The notes below the pieces were generated by a model. It searched no databases, was not told the DNA's origin, and saw only the letters and a list, made by a program, of their open reading frames with translations. 64,000 nt of DNA from Roseovarius litorisediminis (GTDB lineage: Bacteria; Pseudomonadota; Alphaproteobacteria; Rhodobacterales; Rhodobacteraceae): positions 62,001 to 126,000 of the forward strand of contig NZ_FWFL01000010.1 of assembly GCF_900172295.1 (NCBI RefSeq), in the 5' to 3' direction. The translations under genes were made by a program, and so were the position numbers. Of this stretch, positions 52,701 through 61,364 are shown piece after piece. Numbering within the stretch: the first letter of the stretch is position 1; every line of letters starts with the position of its first letter.

Positions 52701-52729
52701 AAAAACCCTGCCCGCTTGGCAGGGTTTTT
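52701..52729 (+). terminator. Rho-independent terminator after the corrinoid gene
   Basis: AAAAACCCTGCC and GGCAGGGTTTTT form a 12-bp stem followed by a T-run. This is the clearest terminator in the window. Confidence 0.93.
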
Positions 52730-52772
52730 ATTTGCCCGCCTGTGCCTATCTGACTGGGTAAAGGATACCGTG

Positions 52773-52988
52773 ATGCCGTTGGATAAATTCGTTCTGATCC
52801 TTGTCTGCGTAACACTGGCTGCCGGTGTCACGATTTGGCTTGGTTTTATGTTTGCCGCGACTGTCAACCTGCCGTTCGGCTGGCTTGGGCTTATCCCCGC
52901 TGCGTTGATCGGGTACGTCGTTTTTCGCGTCATTGCCGAGCGTGTGGGCAATGCAGAAGATGATCACTATGATAAAATGGATCACTGA
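52773..52988 (+). CDS. Small two-span membrane protein
   Basis: 71-aa product (MPLDKFVLILVCVTLAAGVT, FGWLGLIPAALIGYVVFRVI) ending in an acidic tail (GNAEDDHYDKMDH). AGGA lies eight bases before ATG 52773. No family recognised. It is followed 3 bp later by the YbjQ gene, so both are likely co-translated. Confidence 0.7.
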   Translation: MPLDKFVLILVCVTLAAGVTIWLGFMFAATVNLPFGWLGLIPAALIGYVVFRVIAERVGNAEDDHYDKMDH

Positions 52989-52991
52989 CGG

Positions 52992-53318
52992 ATGATGATT
53001 TTTGTAACGACCCCGGACATTGCCGGCCGCAAGGTCAGTCAAACCTTGGGAATGGCGCGCGGCTCTACCGTGCGGGCCAAACATCTGGGCACCGATATCG
53101 TTGCAGGTCTGAAAAAGCTCGTGGGCGGCGAAATCTACGGATACTCTTCCCTGATGGCCGGAGCGCGCGAACAGGCCATCGACCGAATGTTGGCACAGGC
53201 CAGCGAAATGGGCGCCGATGCCGTCGTCTGCGTCCGGTTCGAGACCTCGGCCATCATGGGAAATGCGTCGGAAATTGTAGCCTATGGAACAGCGGTGCGC
53301 CTTGATGTTGCCCAATGA
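52992..53318 (+). CDS. YbjQ/UPF0145 family protein
   Basis: 108-aa protein of the YbjQ (heavy-metal-binding domain) family. FVTTPDIAGRKVSQTLGMAR and AREQAIDRMLAQASEMGADA match the conserved pattern, ending with a MGNASEIVAYGTAVRL strand. The family forms pentamers of unknown function. The ATG at 52995 is an equal start candidate. It overlaps the DUF1638 gene by 14 bp. Confidence 0.88.
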   Translation: MMIFVTTPDIAGRKVSQTLGMARGSTVRAKHLGTDIVAGLKKLVGGEIYGYSSLMAGAREQAIDRMLAQASEMGADAVVCVRFETSAIMGNASEIVAYGTAVRLDVAQ

Positions 53319-53961
53319 TGAAATCCTGACCGAGGCCGGTTTTGATTCCACTGAGAAATCCGCGCGGCTTTTGCTAATCGCATGCGGCGCGCTGGCCCAT
53401 GAAATTCTGGCGCTCAAACGGGCCAATGGCTGGGATCACATGACCCTGACCTGCCTGCCTGCCAAACTGCACCTTTATCCCGACAAAATAACCCAGGCTG
53501 TGGCCGAGGCGGTCGAGAAACATCGCAAGGATTTCGACGAGATTTTTATCGTCTACGCCGATTGTGGCACCGGTGGTCTGCTGCAGGCCAAATGCGATGA
53601 ATTAGGCGTTAAAATGGTTGAAGGCCCGCATTGCTATTCGTTTTTCGAAGGCAACGATGCCTTTGCCAGCCGTGCCGACAGCGGCGAAATTACCGCGTTT
53701 TATCTGACTGATTTTCTGGTCAAACAGTTTGATGCCTTCGTCTGGAAACCCATGGGGCTGGATCGCCATCCGGAATTGCGCGACATGATTTTCGGCAACT
53801 ATACCAAGCTTGTCTATCAGGCCCAGACGAACGACCCCAAACTGATTGAAAAAGCCCGCGAATGTGCCGCCCGGCTGGACTTGGATTTTGAATACCGGTT
53901 CACCGGCTACGGCGATCTGGCCACAACACTTGGGGCTCAGGCCGCCTCGGACGCCACCTGA
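53305..53961 (+). CDS. DUF1638 family protein
   Basis: 218-aa protein. ARLLLIACGALAHEILALKR, HLYPDKITQAVAEAV, FIVYADCGTGGLLQAKCDEL and DMIFGNYTKLVYQAQTNDPK are the family pattern. DUF1638 genes are commonly found beside corrinoid methyltransferase genes, which fits the nearby B12 protein. The conserved cysteines suggest a metal or thiol role. Start ATG 53305 gives the family-length protein; the longer frame has no support. Its 3' end overlaps sufE by 25 bp, tail to tail. Confidence 0.85.
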   Translation: MLPNDEILTEAGFDSTEKSARLLLIACGALAHEILALKRANGWDHMTLTCLPAKLHLYPDKITQAVAEAVEKHRKDFDEIFIVYADCGTGGLLQAKCDELGVKMVEGPHCYSFFEGNDAFASRADSGEITAFYLTDFLVKQFDAFVWKPMGLDRHPELRDMIFGNYTKLVYQAQTNDPKLIEKARECAARLDLDFEYRFTGYGDLATTLGAQAASDAT

Positions 53962-54347
53962 CGGATCCTCTCGATCATCGCACGCAACCCGTTTGAGCGC
54001 TGTGCAGAAAGGTGATCGTTCAGCCCTAACCGGGCCAGTTCTGCAGGTGCATCGACCTTTTGCACCTCAGTGACGGGCACACCATTGTACAAAGCCCGCA
54101 AAACCGAAATCAAACCCCGCACGATCAGAGCATCACTGTCGCCATCAAAGGTAAAAACACCACCATCGGTGCGCGGATGCAGCCAGACCTGACTGGCGCA
54201 GCCATCAACTTTGGTCGCGGGCACCTTCAGTGCGTCATCCAAAGGCGCCATTGTCTTGCCCTGGTCGATGACGTAGCGATACCGGTCTTCCCAATCCTCA
54301 AGGAACTCGAAATCCGCAACGATGTCTTCAAAGGCTTCTGTGGCCAT
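53937..54347 (-). CDS. sufE: SufE family cysteine desulfurase sulfur acceptor
   Basis: 136-aa acceptor of sulfur from SufS in iron-sulfur assembly. The sulfur-accepting Cys is in KVDGCASQVWLHPRTDGG; FEFLEDWEDRYRYVIDQGK and DLISVLRALYNGVP-like segments fit SufE. Start ATG 54347 has GGAGGG four bases upstream; ATG 54377 is not needed. Confidence 0.92.
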   Translation of the reverse strand: MATEAFEDIVADFEFLEDWEDRYRYVIDQGKTMAPLDDALKVPATKVDGCASQVWLHPRTDGGVFTFDGDSDALIVRGLISVLRALYNGVPVTEVQKVDAPAELARLGLNDHLSAQRSNGLRAMIERIRQVASEAA

Positions 54348-54473
54348 TTTTCCCTCCTGGATGCGTTGTGAAAACACCTAGGGGCGCATTTCGCTGAGGT
54401 CCAGTACAACCTTGCACCTTTTCAACACGGGTCGGATAGGTTAACCGGAAAGAAAGACACAAAGGCAGTTGCG

Positions 54474-54989
54474 ATGCGGATCCTTGTTACAGTTCTGGTG
54501 GTCTCTTCCCTGATGTTAACCGGCTGCAGCCGGTTGCGCGATTCGCGGGCTAATCCCGCAAACTGGTTTGGAAAGAGTACCTCGCGTCCGGTTGCCGAAA
54601 CGCAAGCAGGACAGAACAATCCGCTTATCGAAGAAGAAACCGGTATTTTCAGCCGCAGGAAGAAAGCCAAAGTTTATACCGGCACGCCCGTGGACCAGAT
54701 CACGTCATTGTCGGTTGAGAAGACAAGTGAAGGTGCCATCATTAGCGTTATCGGGCTTAGCCAACTTCAAGGTGCATACAATGTAAAACTGACATCGGAC
54801 ACGGATGGAGAACCGGTGAACGGTGTACTGACATATACCCTGAAGGCCGTTCAGCCTCAGGACCAGCCACAGGGCGCGCAACGCTCAAGGACTATCCATG
54901 CAGCACGCTTTGTGTCAAATGGCACGCTTGAGAAGGTCACAACAATTAATGTCAGGGCGGCCAGAAACGTACAGACGACCCGCCGCTAA
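54474..54989 (+). CDS. Hypothetical lipoprotein
   Basis: 171-aa lipoprotein with signal MRILVTVLVVSSLMLTGC (lipobox LTGC). The mature part has a beta-rich domain (GTPVDQITSLSVEKTSEGAI, SVIGLSQLQGAYNVKLTSDT) and a basic tail. No family recognised, though the pattern occurs across Roseobacters. Its stop TAA is provided by the first bases of the 116-bp repeat copy B. Confidence 0.8.
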   Translation: MRILVTVLVVSSLMLTGCSRLRDSRANPANWFGKSTSRPVAETQAGQNNPLIEEETGIFSRRKKAKVYTGTPVDQITSLSVEKTSEGAIISVIGLSQLQGAYNVKLTSDTDGEPVNGVLTYTLKAVQPQDQPQGAQRSRTIHAARFVSNGTLEKVTTINVRAARNVQTTRR

Positions 54990-55101
54990 AGCGTTTTGCA
55001 TTTAATCTGAGTTACAGATTTGACGTAAAACGCCCACAACATTGAGGTCGCGTGGACCTTCTCCATTTTCCCTTATTTAGGAAAAACGCAAAAGGCTTTA
55101 G
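54986..55101. repeat. 116-bp palindromic dispersed repeat, copy B
   Basis: Same repeat as 33393-33508, here placed exactly between the stop codons of two convergent genes (lipoprotein and rnd). Ends CTAAAGCGTTTTGCATTT and AAAACGCAAAAGGCTTTAG are inverted. Placement at the 3' ends of genes suggests terminator or mRNA-stabilising function. Confidence 0.85.
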
Positions 55102-55104
55102 CGC

Positions 55105-56262
55105 CTACAATTCGACAGTCTGAACCGAGCTTCCCTTAACCGACAAGGCTATTTCCCCATTGCACAGGCGCAGCGCGTCTTGGCCAAAAACATCGTTGCG
55201 CCAACCGCGCAGCGCAGGCACGTCGCGCGCGCCCCCGGCAATCGCATCCAGATCAGACGCCGTGGCAATCAGTTTCGACGCCACGCCGAAATCTTCGGTT
55301 TTTGCCTTCAGCAGCACGCGTAACAGATCTGCCAAGGCTGGATTAACCTGCATCTTGTCGCCGGATTTGTCGATTTTGGGCCACTTATCCTGCGGACATT
55401 CCAACCCCGCCTTAACAGCGGCCAGAATCCCATCAGCGATGTCCCCCTTACGTGCCTCGCGCAACAGCAGTCGTGACCTGTTCAGGTCCAACGGTGTTGC
55501 CGGTTTGGTTGATGCCAGTTCGACCAGCGCATCATCCTTGAACACCCGGTTACGAGGAATGTTGCGGGCCTGCGCATAAATTTCGCGAAACCGGGCCAAC
55601 TCGCGGACTATCGCCATAAACTTGCCCGACGCATTCCGGGTCTTGATCCGCTTCCAGGATTCTTCAGGGTGCACCTGGTACGTCGCCGGGTCGGTCAGTA
55701 TCTGCAATTCCTCTGACACCCATTTTTTTCGGTCTGTCGTCTCCAGTTTTTTTGCCAGATATTCATAGATGACCCGCAGATGGGTTACATCAGCCAGCGC
55801 ATAGGTCTTTTGGGCGTCGGTCAAGGGTCTGCGCGACCAGTCTGTAAATCTCGAGGTCTTGTCCAGCGGTTGCTTGGCAATCCGGCGCACCAAAGTTTCA
55901 TAACCTGCCTGCTCGCCAAAGCCACAGACCATAGCTGCCACTTGGGTGTCGAACATGGGTTCGGGAATAACACCTGCATCCACATAGAAAATCTCAAGAT
56001 CCTGACGAGCCGCATGAAACACCTTTACCACCGAGGTGTCACGAAACAGGTCGTAGAGAGGCTCAAGCGACAAATCGTCAACCAGTGGGTCTACCAGAAC
56101 AGCACTGTTTTCATCCTTGCCCGGCACAGCAAGCTGTATCAGGCAGAGCTTGGAATAGTAGGTCCGTTCACGTAGAAATTCGGTGTCCACGGTAACATAG
56201 TCATGCGCTTTTGCGGCCTTGCAGAATTCGGCCAGTTCCTGAGTCGTTGTAAGTGTTTTCAT
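55105..56262 (-). CDS. rnd: Ribonuclease D
   Basis: 385-aa DEDDy 3'-5' exonuclease that trims tRNA. Catalytic segments: VTVDTEFLRERTYYS (D, E), FHAARQDLEIFY (D) and YALADVTHLRVIYEYL (Y, D). One or two HRDC domains follow (FREIYAQARNIPRNRVFKDD and WPKIDKSGDKMQVNPALADL). Start ATG 56262 is chosen over GTG 56298, whose extra residues are unsupported. Confidence 0.95.
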   Translation of the reverse strand: MKTLTTTQELAEFCKAAKAHDYVTVDTEFLRERTYYSKLCLIQLAVPGKDENSAVLVDPLVDDLSLEPLYDLFRDTSVVKVFHAARQDLEIFYVDAGVIPEPMFDTQVAAMVCGFGEQAGYETLVRRIAKQPLDKTSRFTDWSRRPLTDAQKTYALADVTHLRVIYEYLAKKLETTDRKKWVSEELQILTDPATYQVHPEESWKRIKTRNASGKFMAIVRELARFREIYAQARNIPRNRVFKDDALVELASTKPATPLDLNRSRLLLREARKGDIADGILAAVKAGLECPQDKWPKIDKSGDKMQVNPALADLLRVLLKAKTEDFGVASKLIATASDLDAIAGGARDVPALRGWRNDVFGQDALRLCNGEIALSVKGSSVQTVEL

Positions 56263-56358
56263 CCGGGGTATTTCTTGTTGATTAATTTGTCTCGGCACGC
56301 AGGCCCCCTGCCCCGGTATAAGGCAGCAATGCTCAAATGAAAATGGTCGTGTGATGGT

Positions 56359-56952
56359 TCAGGGCAAAAGCAGCAATTGCCTGTTACCGGCAGCAAAGCG
56401 GCGCAACACTGCGGGGTATAAAATATGTTCCTGCTTCAACACACGTGCTGCCAGACTATCCGGCGTATCATCTGATCTGATGGGCACCCGTGCCTGCCCA
56501 AGGATGGGCCCGTCATCCAATTCGGGTGTGACTTCGTGAACCGTACAGCCCGCTTCTGTGTCACCGGCCTCAATGGCGCGGGCATGGGTTTTCAATCCCC
56601 GGTATTTTGGCAAAAGCGACGGGTGGATGTTCAGCATCCGACCCTGCCATTGGCTTACAAAGCCTTCAGTCAGGACCCGCATGAAACCGGCAAGGCAAAT
56701 AATATCAATCCGATAGGGTTTCAGGGCTGCGTTGATAGCCGCCTCAAAGGCTGCCCGGTCTTCCCCAAACGGACGGTGATCAACCACTTCGGTTGCAATC
56801 CCCTGCGCCGCAGCCCAGGCAATTCCACCGGCGTCATCCCGGTTCGAAAAAACCACAACAGGACGCGCCGGGTGGTCATCGACCATGTCCTCCACAAGCG
56901 ACCGCATATTCGAACCGCCACCGGACAGGAAAATGGCAACCCGTTTCGTCAC
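56359..56952 (-). CDS. purN: Phosphoribosylglycinamide formyltransferase
   Basis: 197-aa folate-dependent GAR transformylase of purine synthesis. [16 protein letters not shown], the catalytic segment [20 protein letters not shown] with Asn-His, and [17 protein letters not shown] are present. It overlaps purM by 4 bp, the usual purMN pairing. Confidence 0.97.
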   Translation of the reverse strand: MTKRVAIFLSGGGSNMRSLVEDMVDDHPARPVVVFSNRDDAGGIAWAAAQGIATEVVDHRPFGEDRAAFEAAINAALKPYRIDIICLAGFMRVLTEGFVSQWQGRMLNIHPSLLPKYRGLKTHARAIEAGDTEAGCTVHEVTPELDDGPILGQARVPIRSDDTPDSLAARVLKQEHILYPAVLRRFAAGNRQLLLLP

Positions 56953-57998
56953 AGCAAGGCCCCGCTATACCGGACCTCGCCTGTGCCCTTGGTGATGCGG
57001 CCGATCTCATATACCACCTCGCCTGACGCGGTCAGCGCCTGCGTTACAGAAGCGCTGTCAGCGGCGGCCACAACAATCACCATACCCAAACCAGAATTGA
57101 AGGTCTTGAGCAATTCCGATTCTGACATTTTGCCTTGCGCAGCCAGCCACGCAAACACCGGCGGCAGCTTCCAGCTATGCAGGTCAACATCGGCTGCCGT
57201 TCCCTTGGGTAACACGCGCGGCAGGTTCTCGGTTAGTCCTCCGCCGGTAATATGTGCCAGCCCATGTACAGCACCCTTGCCCATCGCATCCAGAACTCCG
57301 CGCACATAAAGACGCGTAGGCGTCAGCAGCACAGATCCAAGGGACCCTTCAGCCCAGGGACAGTCATCGTCCCATCCAAGGCCTGAAATCTCGACAATCC
57401 GGCGGACCAGTGAATAGCCGTTCGAATGAACACCGTCACTGGCCAGCCCCAGCAACACGTCACCCTCGACAATCCCGTTTGGCAGTTCCTGCCCACGCTC
57501 CATTGCGCCGACGGCAAAGCCCGCCAGATCAAAGTCGCCCGCCGGATACATGCCCGGCATTTCGGCAGTCTCACCACCGATCAGGGCACAACCCGAATCT
57601 TCGCAACCCTTTGCAATGCCTTCGATGATCCGCGCCGCCTGTTCCAGCTCCAGCTTTCCGGTAGCGAAATAATCAAGAAAGAAAAGCGGTTCCGCCCCCT
57701 GGCAAACCAGATCATTCACACACATCGCCACGAGATCAATGCCAACGCCATCAACATTTCCGGTATCAATCGCGATACGCAACTTGGTTCCAACACCATC
57801 GGTTGCCGCCACCAGTACCGGATCGGAGAATCCCGCCGCTTTCAGATCGAACAGCCCGCCAAATCCGCCAAGGCCCGACATGACACCGCTACGATTGGTG
57901 CGCTTGGCGGCGGGTTTTATCCGGTCGACCAGGGCATTGCCCGCATCAATATCTACGCCTGCATCGGCATAGGTTATACCATTCTTATTGTCGGTCAT
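56949..57998 (-). CDS. purM: Phosphoribosylformylglycinamidine cyclo-ligase (AIR synthetase)
   Basis: 349-aa ATP-dependent cyclo-ligase of purine synthesis. [33 protein letters not shown] motif ([14 protein letters not shown]), [18 protein letters not shown] and [15 protein letters not shown] are diagnostic. First gene of the purM-purN pair. Confidence 0.97.
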   Translation of the reverse strand: MTDNKNGITYADAGVDIDAGNALVDRIKPAAKRTNRSGVMSGLGGFGGLFDLKAAGFSDPVLVAATDGVGTKLRIAIDTGNVDGVGIDLVAMCVNDLVCQGAEPLFFLDYFATGKLELEQAARIIEGIAKGCEDSGCALIGGETAEMPGMYPAGDFDLAGFAVGAMERGQELPNGIVEGDVLLGLASDGVHSNGYSLVRRIVEISGLGWDDDCPWAEGSLGSVLLTPTRLYVRGVLDAMGKGAVHGLAHITGGGLTENLPRVLPKGTAADVDLHSWKLPPVFAWLAAQGKMSESELLKTFNSGLGMVIVVAAADSASVTQALTASGEVVYEIGRITKGTGEVRYSGALL

Positions 57999-58107
57999 GG
58001 GCCGGGCTCCCTGTTACGATGGCGCAGCAGTTAGACCATCCTCGCGCTCTTCGCAATCTCAAAGCCTTGACGTCCGCCGCGGCTCTGCGTACCACACGTA
58101 TCAGGTC

Positions 58108-58184
58108 GGGCCTGTAGCTCAGTTGGTTAGAGCAGAGCGCTCATAACGCTTTGGTCGTAGGTTCGAGTCCTACCGGGCCTACCA
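58108..58184 (+). tRNA. tRNA with anticodon CAT (Ile2 or Met)
   Basis: 77-nt cloverleaf: acceptor GGGCCTG/CGGGCCT, D-arm AGCTCAGTTGGTTAGAGC, anticodon loop CTCATAA with CAT, T-arm GTAGGTTCGAGTCCTAC, and encoded CCA. It may be the lysidine-modified isoleucine tRNA rather than elongator methionine; the acceptor and anticodon stem resemble alphaproteobacterial tRNA-Ile(CAT). The serine-recombinase cassette follows it. Confidence 0.93.
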
Positions 58185-58401
58185 GACAGTCTTATGCTGT
58201 CAGCCGCCTTTCCCTACACTCAGTATTACCGCGTGTTTTCCGAGGGTTAGTGGGGTGGTTGTGGTATTTTTCTTATTGGTTTGGCGCAGAGACGCTCAGA
58301 TCCGGCTGGATTCTTGTACCAACTCGCAAACGTCTCTGTGAGCGTCCAAACTAAATGGTTTGTGCATCATTTGGATTTGTTGTGAGTGGAGAAGTCGGGT
58401 T

Positions 58402-60075
58402 TCAACCAAGAAACGCGCGCTGATCTTCCCAAAGAAGTGGTAATCTTTCCAGGCGTTTCAGTCTTGTCGCAGTCAGTTCTGGTGTCTGGCGACCGTCAAG
58501 AATTCCAGCAACTAAGTCCGGGGCCAGGAAAGCAAGCTGCAGGGATCGCGAGACATCAGCGGTGTCTGTGTCGTCATTGGTCGCGATCTGCGAAAGTGTC
58601 GTTTCAACTTTGCCCGTGTAGGATCGATACCGACGGCGCGCATCAAGAAGAGTTTTGATGAGATTGGGATCGGTGTTGGTGGCATCGCCAGCGGCACCTT
58701 TTAGGATTAGTTTGAGTTCGCCGCCACGACGAGCCAGTTTGATTGGCGCGCTGATCTGAAGTGTTGGGAGGTCTATATCGTTGAGGTTCTCAGCGCGATG
58801 AAACGCCCTTCCAATGTCGATCTGAGCCGTGAGCTTTTCCTCAATAAAATAGACGCATTGCACTATCTTCTTCAACATCATTGTACAATGTCGAGACCCT
58901 TTGAATTGCACTGCCTTGAGCAATTCATCGATGGCGTTGATTAGCAGCTCCATCCTCTTTGGATCGCCCACGTCGCCGATAATTGATTGGCGGTTCTTTG
59001 GCTTGTGTAGATGTTCGATGATGGCCTTTGACAGAATGGACTCAAGCTCCTCGGCTGGGATCCGCCAGCCGTTGGAGCCGGTTTCGACGCTACCCTCAAT
59101 CAGCTCTGGGCTGACGTAGTACCGATACCGCCGACCCGATTTGGTGGTGTGCACCGGGCGCATTTTGTTGCCCGCCGGATCAAATAGCTTGCCAGCAAGC
59201 GGACTTGGACTTCGGGCTTTGCTGCGATTAGCATGACTTCGTCGATTGTCTGCAAGCATCGTCTGGGCCTTATCCCAAATATCTTGATCGATGATCCCTT
59301 CGTGCTGACCATCGTAGATCTTGTCGCGATGTCTAATGCATCCAATGTAGATCGGGTTCGAAAGTAAGTGATAGAGTTTGCCTCTGGAGAACGCGCATCC
59401 GCCAGAGGTAGCTCCTTTTTGTGTGGTGCGAACCGGAGTAAATCGCCCTGCCCGTTTCAGCTCAGCTTGAAGTTTGCGCACCGAGCGTAGCTCGAGGTAT
59501 CGCTTAAATATGTGCCGCACCATTTTGGCTTCATCGGGAACGTGGACCAGCGCTCGATTCTGAGGTTGATAGCCAATCGGAGGAATGCCACCCATCCACA
59601 TGCCTTTGGCTTTTGAGGCCGCTATCTTATCGCGGATGCGTTCTGCCGTCACTTCGCGCTCGAACTGTGCAAACGAGAGTAGAACGTTCAGTGTCAGGCG
59701 GCCCATGCTGGTCGTTGTGTTGAACTGCTGGGTGACGGAGACGAAGGACACACCTGCCTCATCAAAAATAGCAACCATGCGCGCGAAGTCGGCAAGTGCA
59801 CGTGTCAGACGATCCACTTTGTAGACAACGACAATATCAATCCCACCAGCTTTGATGTCCGCCAGCAATCGTTTTATTGCGGGTCGCTCGAGTGAACCAC
59901 CAGAGAAGCCGCCGTCATCATAAAGCATCGGCAATTCGGACCAGCCTTCATGCTTTTGACTCGTTATAAAAGCAGAACAGGCCTCCCGCTGCGCATCCAA
60001 TGAGTTGAAGGCCTGATCCAATCCCTCTTCGGTTGACTTACGTGTATAGATTGCGCACCGCTGTTTCTTGGCCAT
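58402..60075 (-). CDS. Large serine recombinase
   Basis: 557-aa site-specific recombinase. The resolvase domain begins CAIYTRKSTEEGLDQAFNSL, in which the Ser of RKS is the nucleophile, with VVVYKVDRLTRALADFARMV and TAERIRDKIAASKAKGMWMG. A recombinase domain (GCAFSRGKLYHLLSNPIYIG) and a zinc-ribbon-like segment (MRPVHTTKSGRRYRYYVS) follow. The C-terminal part is shorter and more divergent than in phiC31-type integrases. Transcribed toward the tRNA. Confidence 0.93.
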   Translation of the reverse strand: MAKKQRCAIYTRKSTEEGLDQAFNSLDAQREACSAFITSQKHEGWSELPMLYDDGGFSGGSLERPAIKRLLADIKAGGIDIVVVYKVDRLTRALADFARMVAIFDEAGVSFVSVTQQFNTTTSMGRLTLNVLLSFAQFEREVTAERIRDKIAASKAKGMWMGGIPPIGYQPQNRALVHVPDEAKMVRHIFKRYLELRSVRKLQAELKRAGRFTPVRTTQKGATSGGCAFSRGKLYHLLSNPIYIGCIRHRDKIYDGQHEGIIDQDIWDKAQTMLADNRRSHANRSKARSPSPLAGKLFDPAGNKMRPVHTTKSGRRYRYYVSPELIEGSVETGSNGWRIPAEELESILSKAIIEHLHKPKNRQSIIGDVGDPKRMELLINAIDELLKAVQFKGSRHCTMMLKKIVQCVYFIEEKLTAQIDIGRAFHRAENLNDIDLPTLQISAPIKLARRGGELKLILKGAAGDATNTDPNLIKTLLDARRRYRSYTGKVETTLSQIATNDDTDTADVSRSLQLAFLAPDLVAGILDGRQTPELTATRLKRLERLPLLWEDQRAFLG

Positions 60076-60596
60076 CAGCGCGACCTCTGCTCATCACGCA
60101 ACCCAAAGAATTTCGGCCCGTTGCGACTAACTCCGGTCATGGCTTTAGCGACCCCGGACAGCGACCCAAAAGTCTTTCCCCTCCAGAGATAACCCTGTTC
60201 GGTTACATGCACTTCGTGGCGATCGCCCTGCCAGTCCCGCAGGATCCTGGTGCCCGGTAAGGGGCGAGCAATGGAAATTGCTTTGGGTTTGCCCCTTTCG
60301 TCGAGTCTCCCCGGGACACGGTCCGGCACCTCCAAAGCCGACAAGCGCCGAGCCAGCTCTCGGTTAAATCCGCCAAATACTTCTGCCTGCCACTTCCATG
60401 CAATCCCAAGCATCAGAAACCGTTTGCGCGCGCCCTTTGGGGCTGCGCTACCCCAAGCGCTTTGCCAAGCCAAACGAAGCGCAACGTTGTCGAGATCACC
60501 TAAAGCCTCGATGCGGCGGCGCAGGATCGTGGCTTTTGATGGCGCCAAATGATCGACGCGCGATCCGCCTTCGAAGGACGCATGATTAGTTGGCAT
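60075..60596 (-). CDS. DUF2924 family protein
   Basis: 173-aa protein with the DUF2924 signature region ARPLPGTRILRDWQGDRHEV, EQGYLWRGKTFGSLSGVAKA and MTGVSRNGPKFFGL. It overlaps the recombinase start by one base. The family always accompanies this recombinase type; it may modulate recombination. Confidence 0.88.
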   Translation of the reverse strand: MPTNHASFEGGSRVDHLAPSKATILRRRIEALGDLDNVALRLAWQSAWGSAAPKGARKRFLMLGIAWKWQAEVFGGFNRELARRLSALEVPDRVPGRLDERGKPKAISIARPLPGTRILRDWQGDRHEVHVTEQGYLWRGKTFGSLSGVAKAMTGVSRNGPKFFGLRDEQRSR

Positions 60597-60900
60597 TGTC
60601 GGCGGCCTCCACCATGAGTTGGTCTACGATACAATAGCGCCTGGGTTTACTGGGGTTGGGCTTCTCGCTTTGAACTTCAAACCCAGATTTACGCAATCCT
60701 GATATCGCTGCGCGTGTTGTGTGGGGTTGCCAGCTCAACTTCCGACAGATGGCGTCCACCCCGGCCCCATTCTTGGCACCCAACATCCGGATCAGCTGAT
60801 CCCGTTTAGTCATCCGCTCTTTAGTCGGGCGTTTGCGGTGGGGTCTTACGATCCACCGAACGTGTTCGTCCGCGGTTTTGTCTTTGTTGAGTTTTGCCAT
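60586..60900 (-). CDS. DUF3489 family protein
   Basis: 104-aa basic protein with a winged-helix-like core (MTKRDQLIRMLGAKNGAGVD, LSWQPHTTRAAISGLRKSGF), the DUF3489 pattern. It overlaps the DUF2924 gene by 11 bp and is first in the operon. A DNA-binding role is likely. Confidence 0.85.
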   Translation of the reverse strand: MAKLNKDKTADEHVRWIVRPHRKRPTKERMTKRDQLIRMLGAKNGAGVDAICRKLSWQPHTTRAAISGLRKSGFEVQSEKPNPSKPRRYCIVDQLMVEAADNAN

Positions 60901-61364
60901 AGTTCATCTCCTTTGCGTGTGTCGGCGGGCATTCGTGCCGGCGGTACCGCGCAAAGCCCGGAAATCCGGGCGATAAGGAGAGGAAGGATGGTCGTTTGTT
61001 TGGACAGTACCGCTCAGCTTAACCGCGAAGTCCAGTGGAATTAAAAGCAAGCTGATTGACTGCCAAGGAATGTAGTTTGACAAACTTAGCACCGCCAAGA
61101 TTGAAAGCGGACCTTGGAACAAAGCGCAGCGAACTACTGTTTCGAGCTCACTGCGGAAGTCTTGAATTTGTGCTGCCCGCGCACGCCGCGTGAAATCTTC
61201 TGCACTTGCGTAAAGCGCTTCGCCGCGAAGCAGCGGCCTAACCAGTCATCTTTACAGCGCGCGGCGAAGAACCCGAGGTTAAGGATCAGGCCGCGGACGA
61301 TCCGGTCATGGGAATCTATAGTCCGAACGGCAGGTTCGTTCCGCGCTGCCGTCTTCTCACCCGC
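60901..61364. other. 464-bp gap with a strong ribosome binding site and a short frame
   Basis: Upstream of the recombinase operon. The only coding candidate is the 18-codon frame at 60988-61044. The right half (61110-61330) shows no gene or repeat that I can support. Confidence 0.5.
60988..61044 (+). CDS. Possible 18-codon leader peptide
   Basis: ATG 60988 follows GGAGAGGAAGG, an excellent ribosome binding site. The peptide is MVVCLDSTAQLNREVQWN. No family; included because of the strong signal. It is divergent from the DUF3489 gene. Confidence 0.25.
   Translation: MVVCLDSTAQLNREVQWN

Larger units (their letters stand above)
58186..61360. mobile_element. Small serine-recombinase cassette next to a tRNA
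   Basis: Contains a large serine recombinase, a DUF2924 gene and a DUF3489 gene in the order commonly found in alphaproteobacterial genomic islands. It sits directly downstream of the CAT-anticodon tRNA. No flanking direct repeat was found, so the ends are estimates. Confidence 0.4.
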
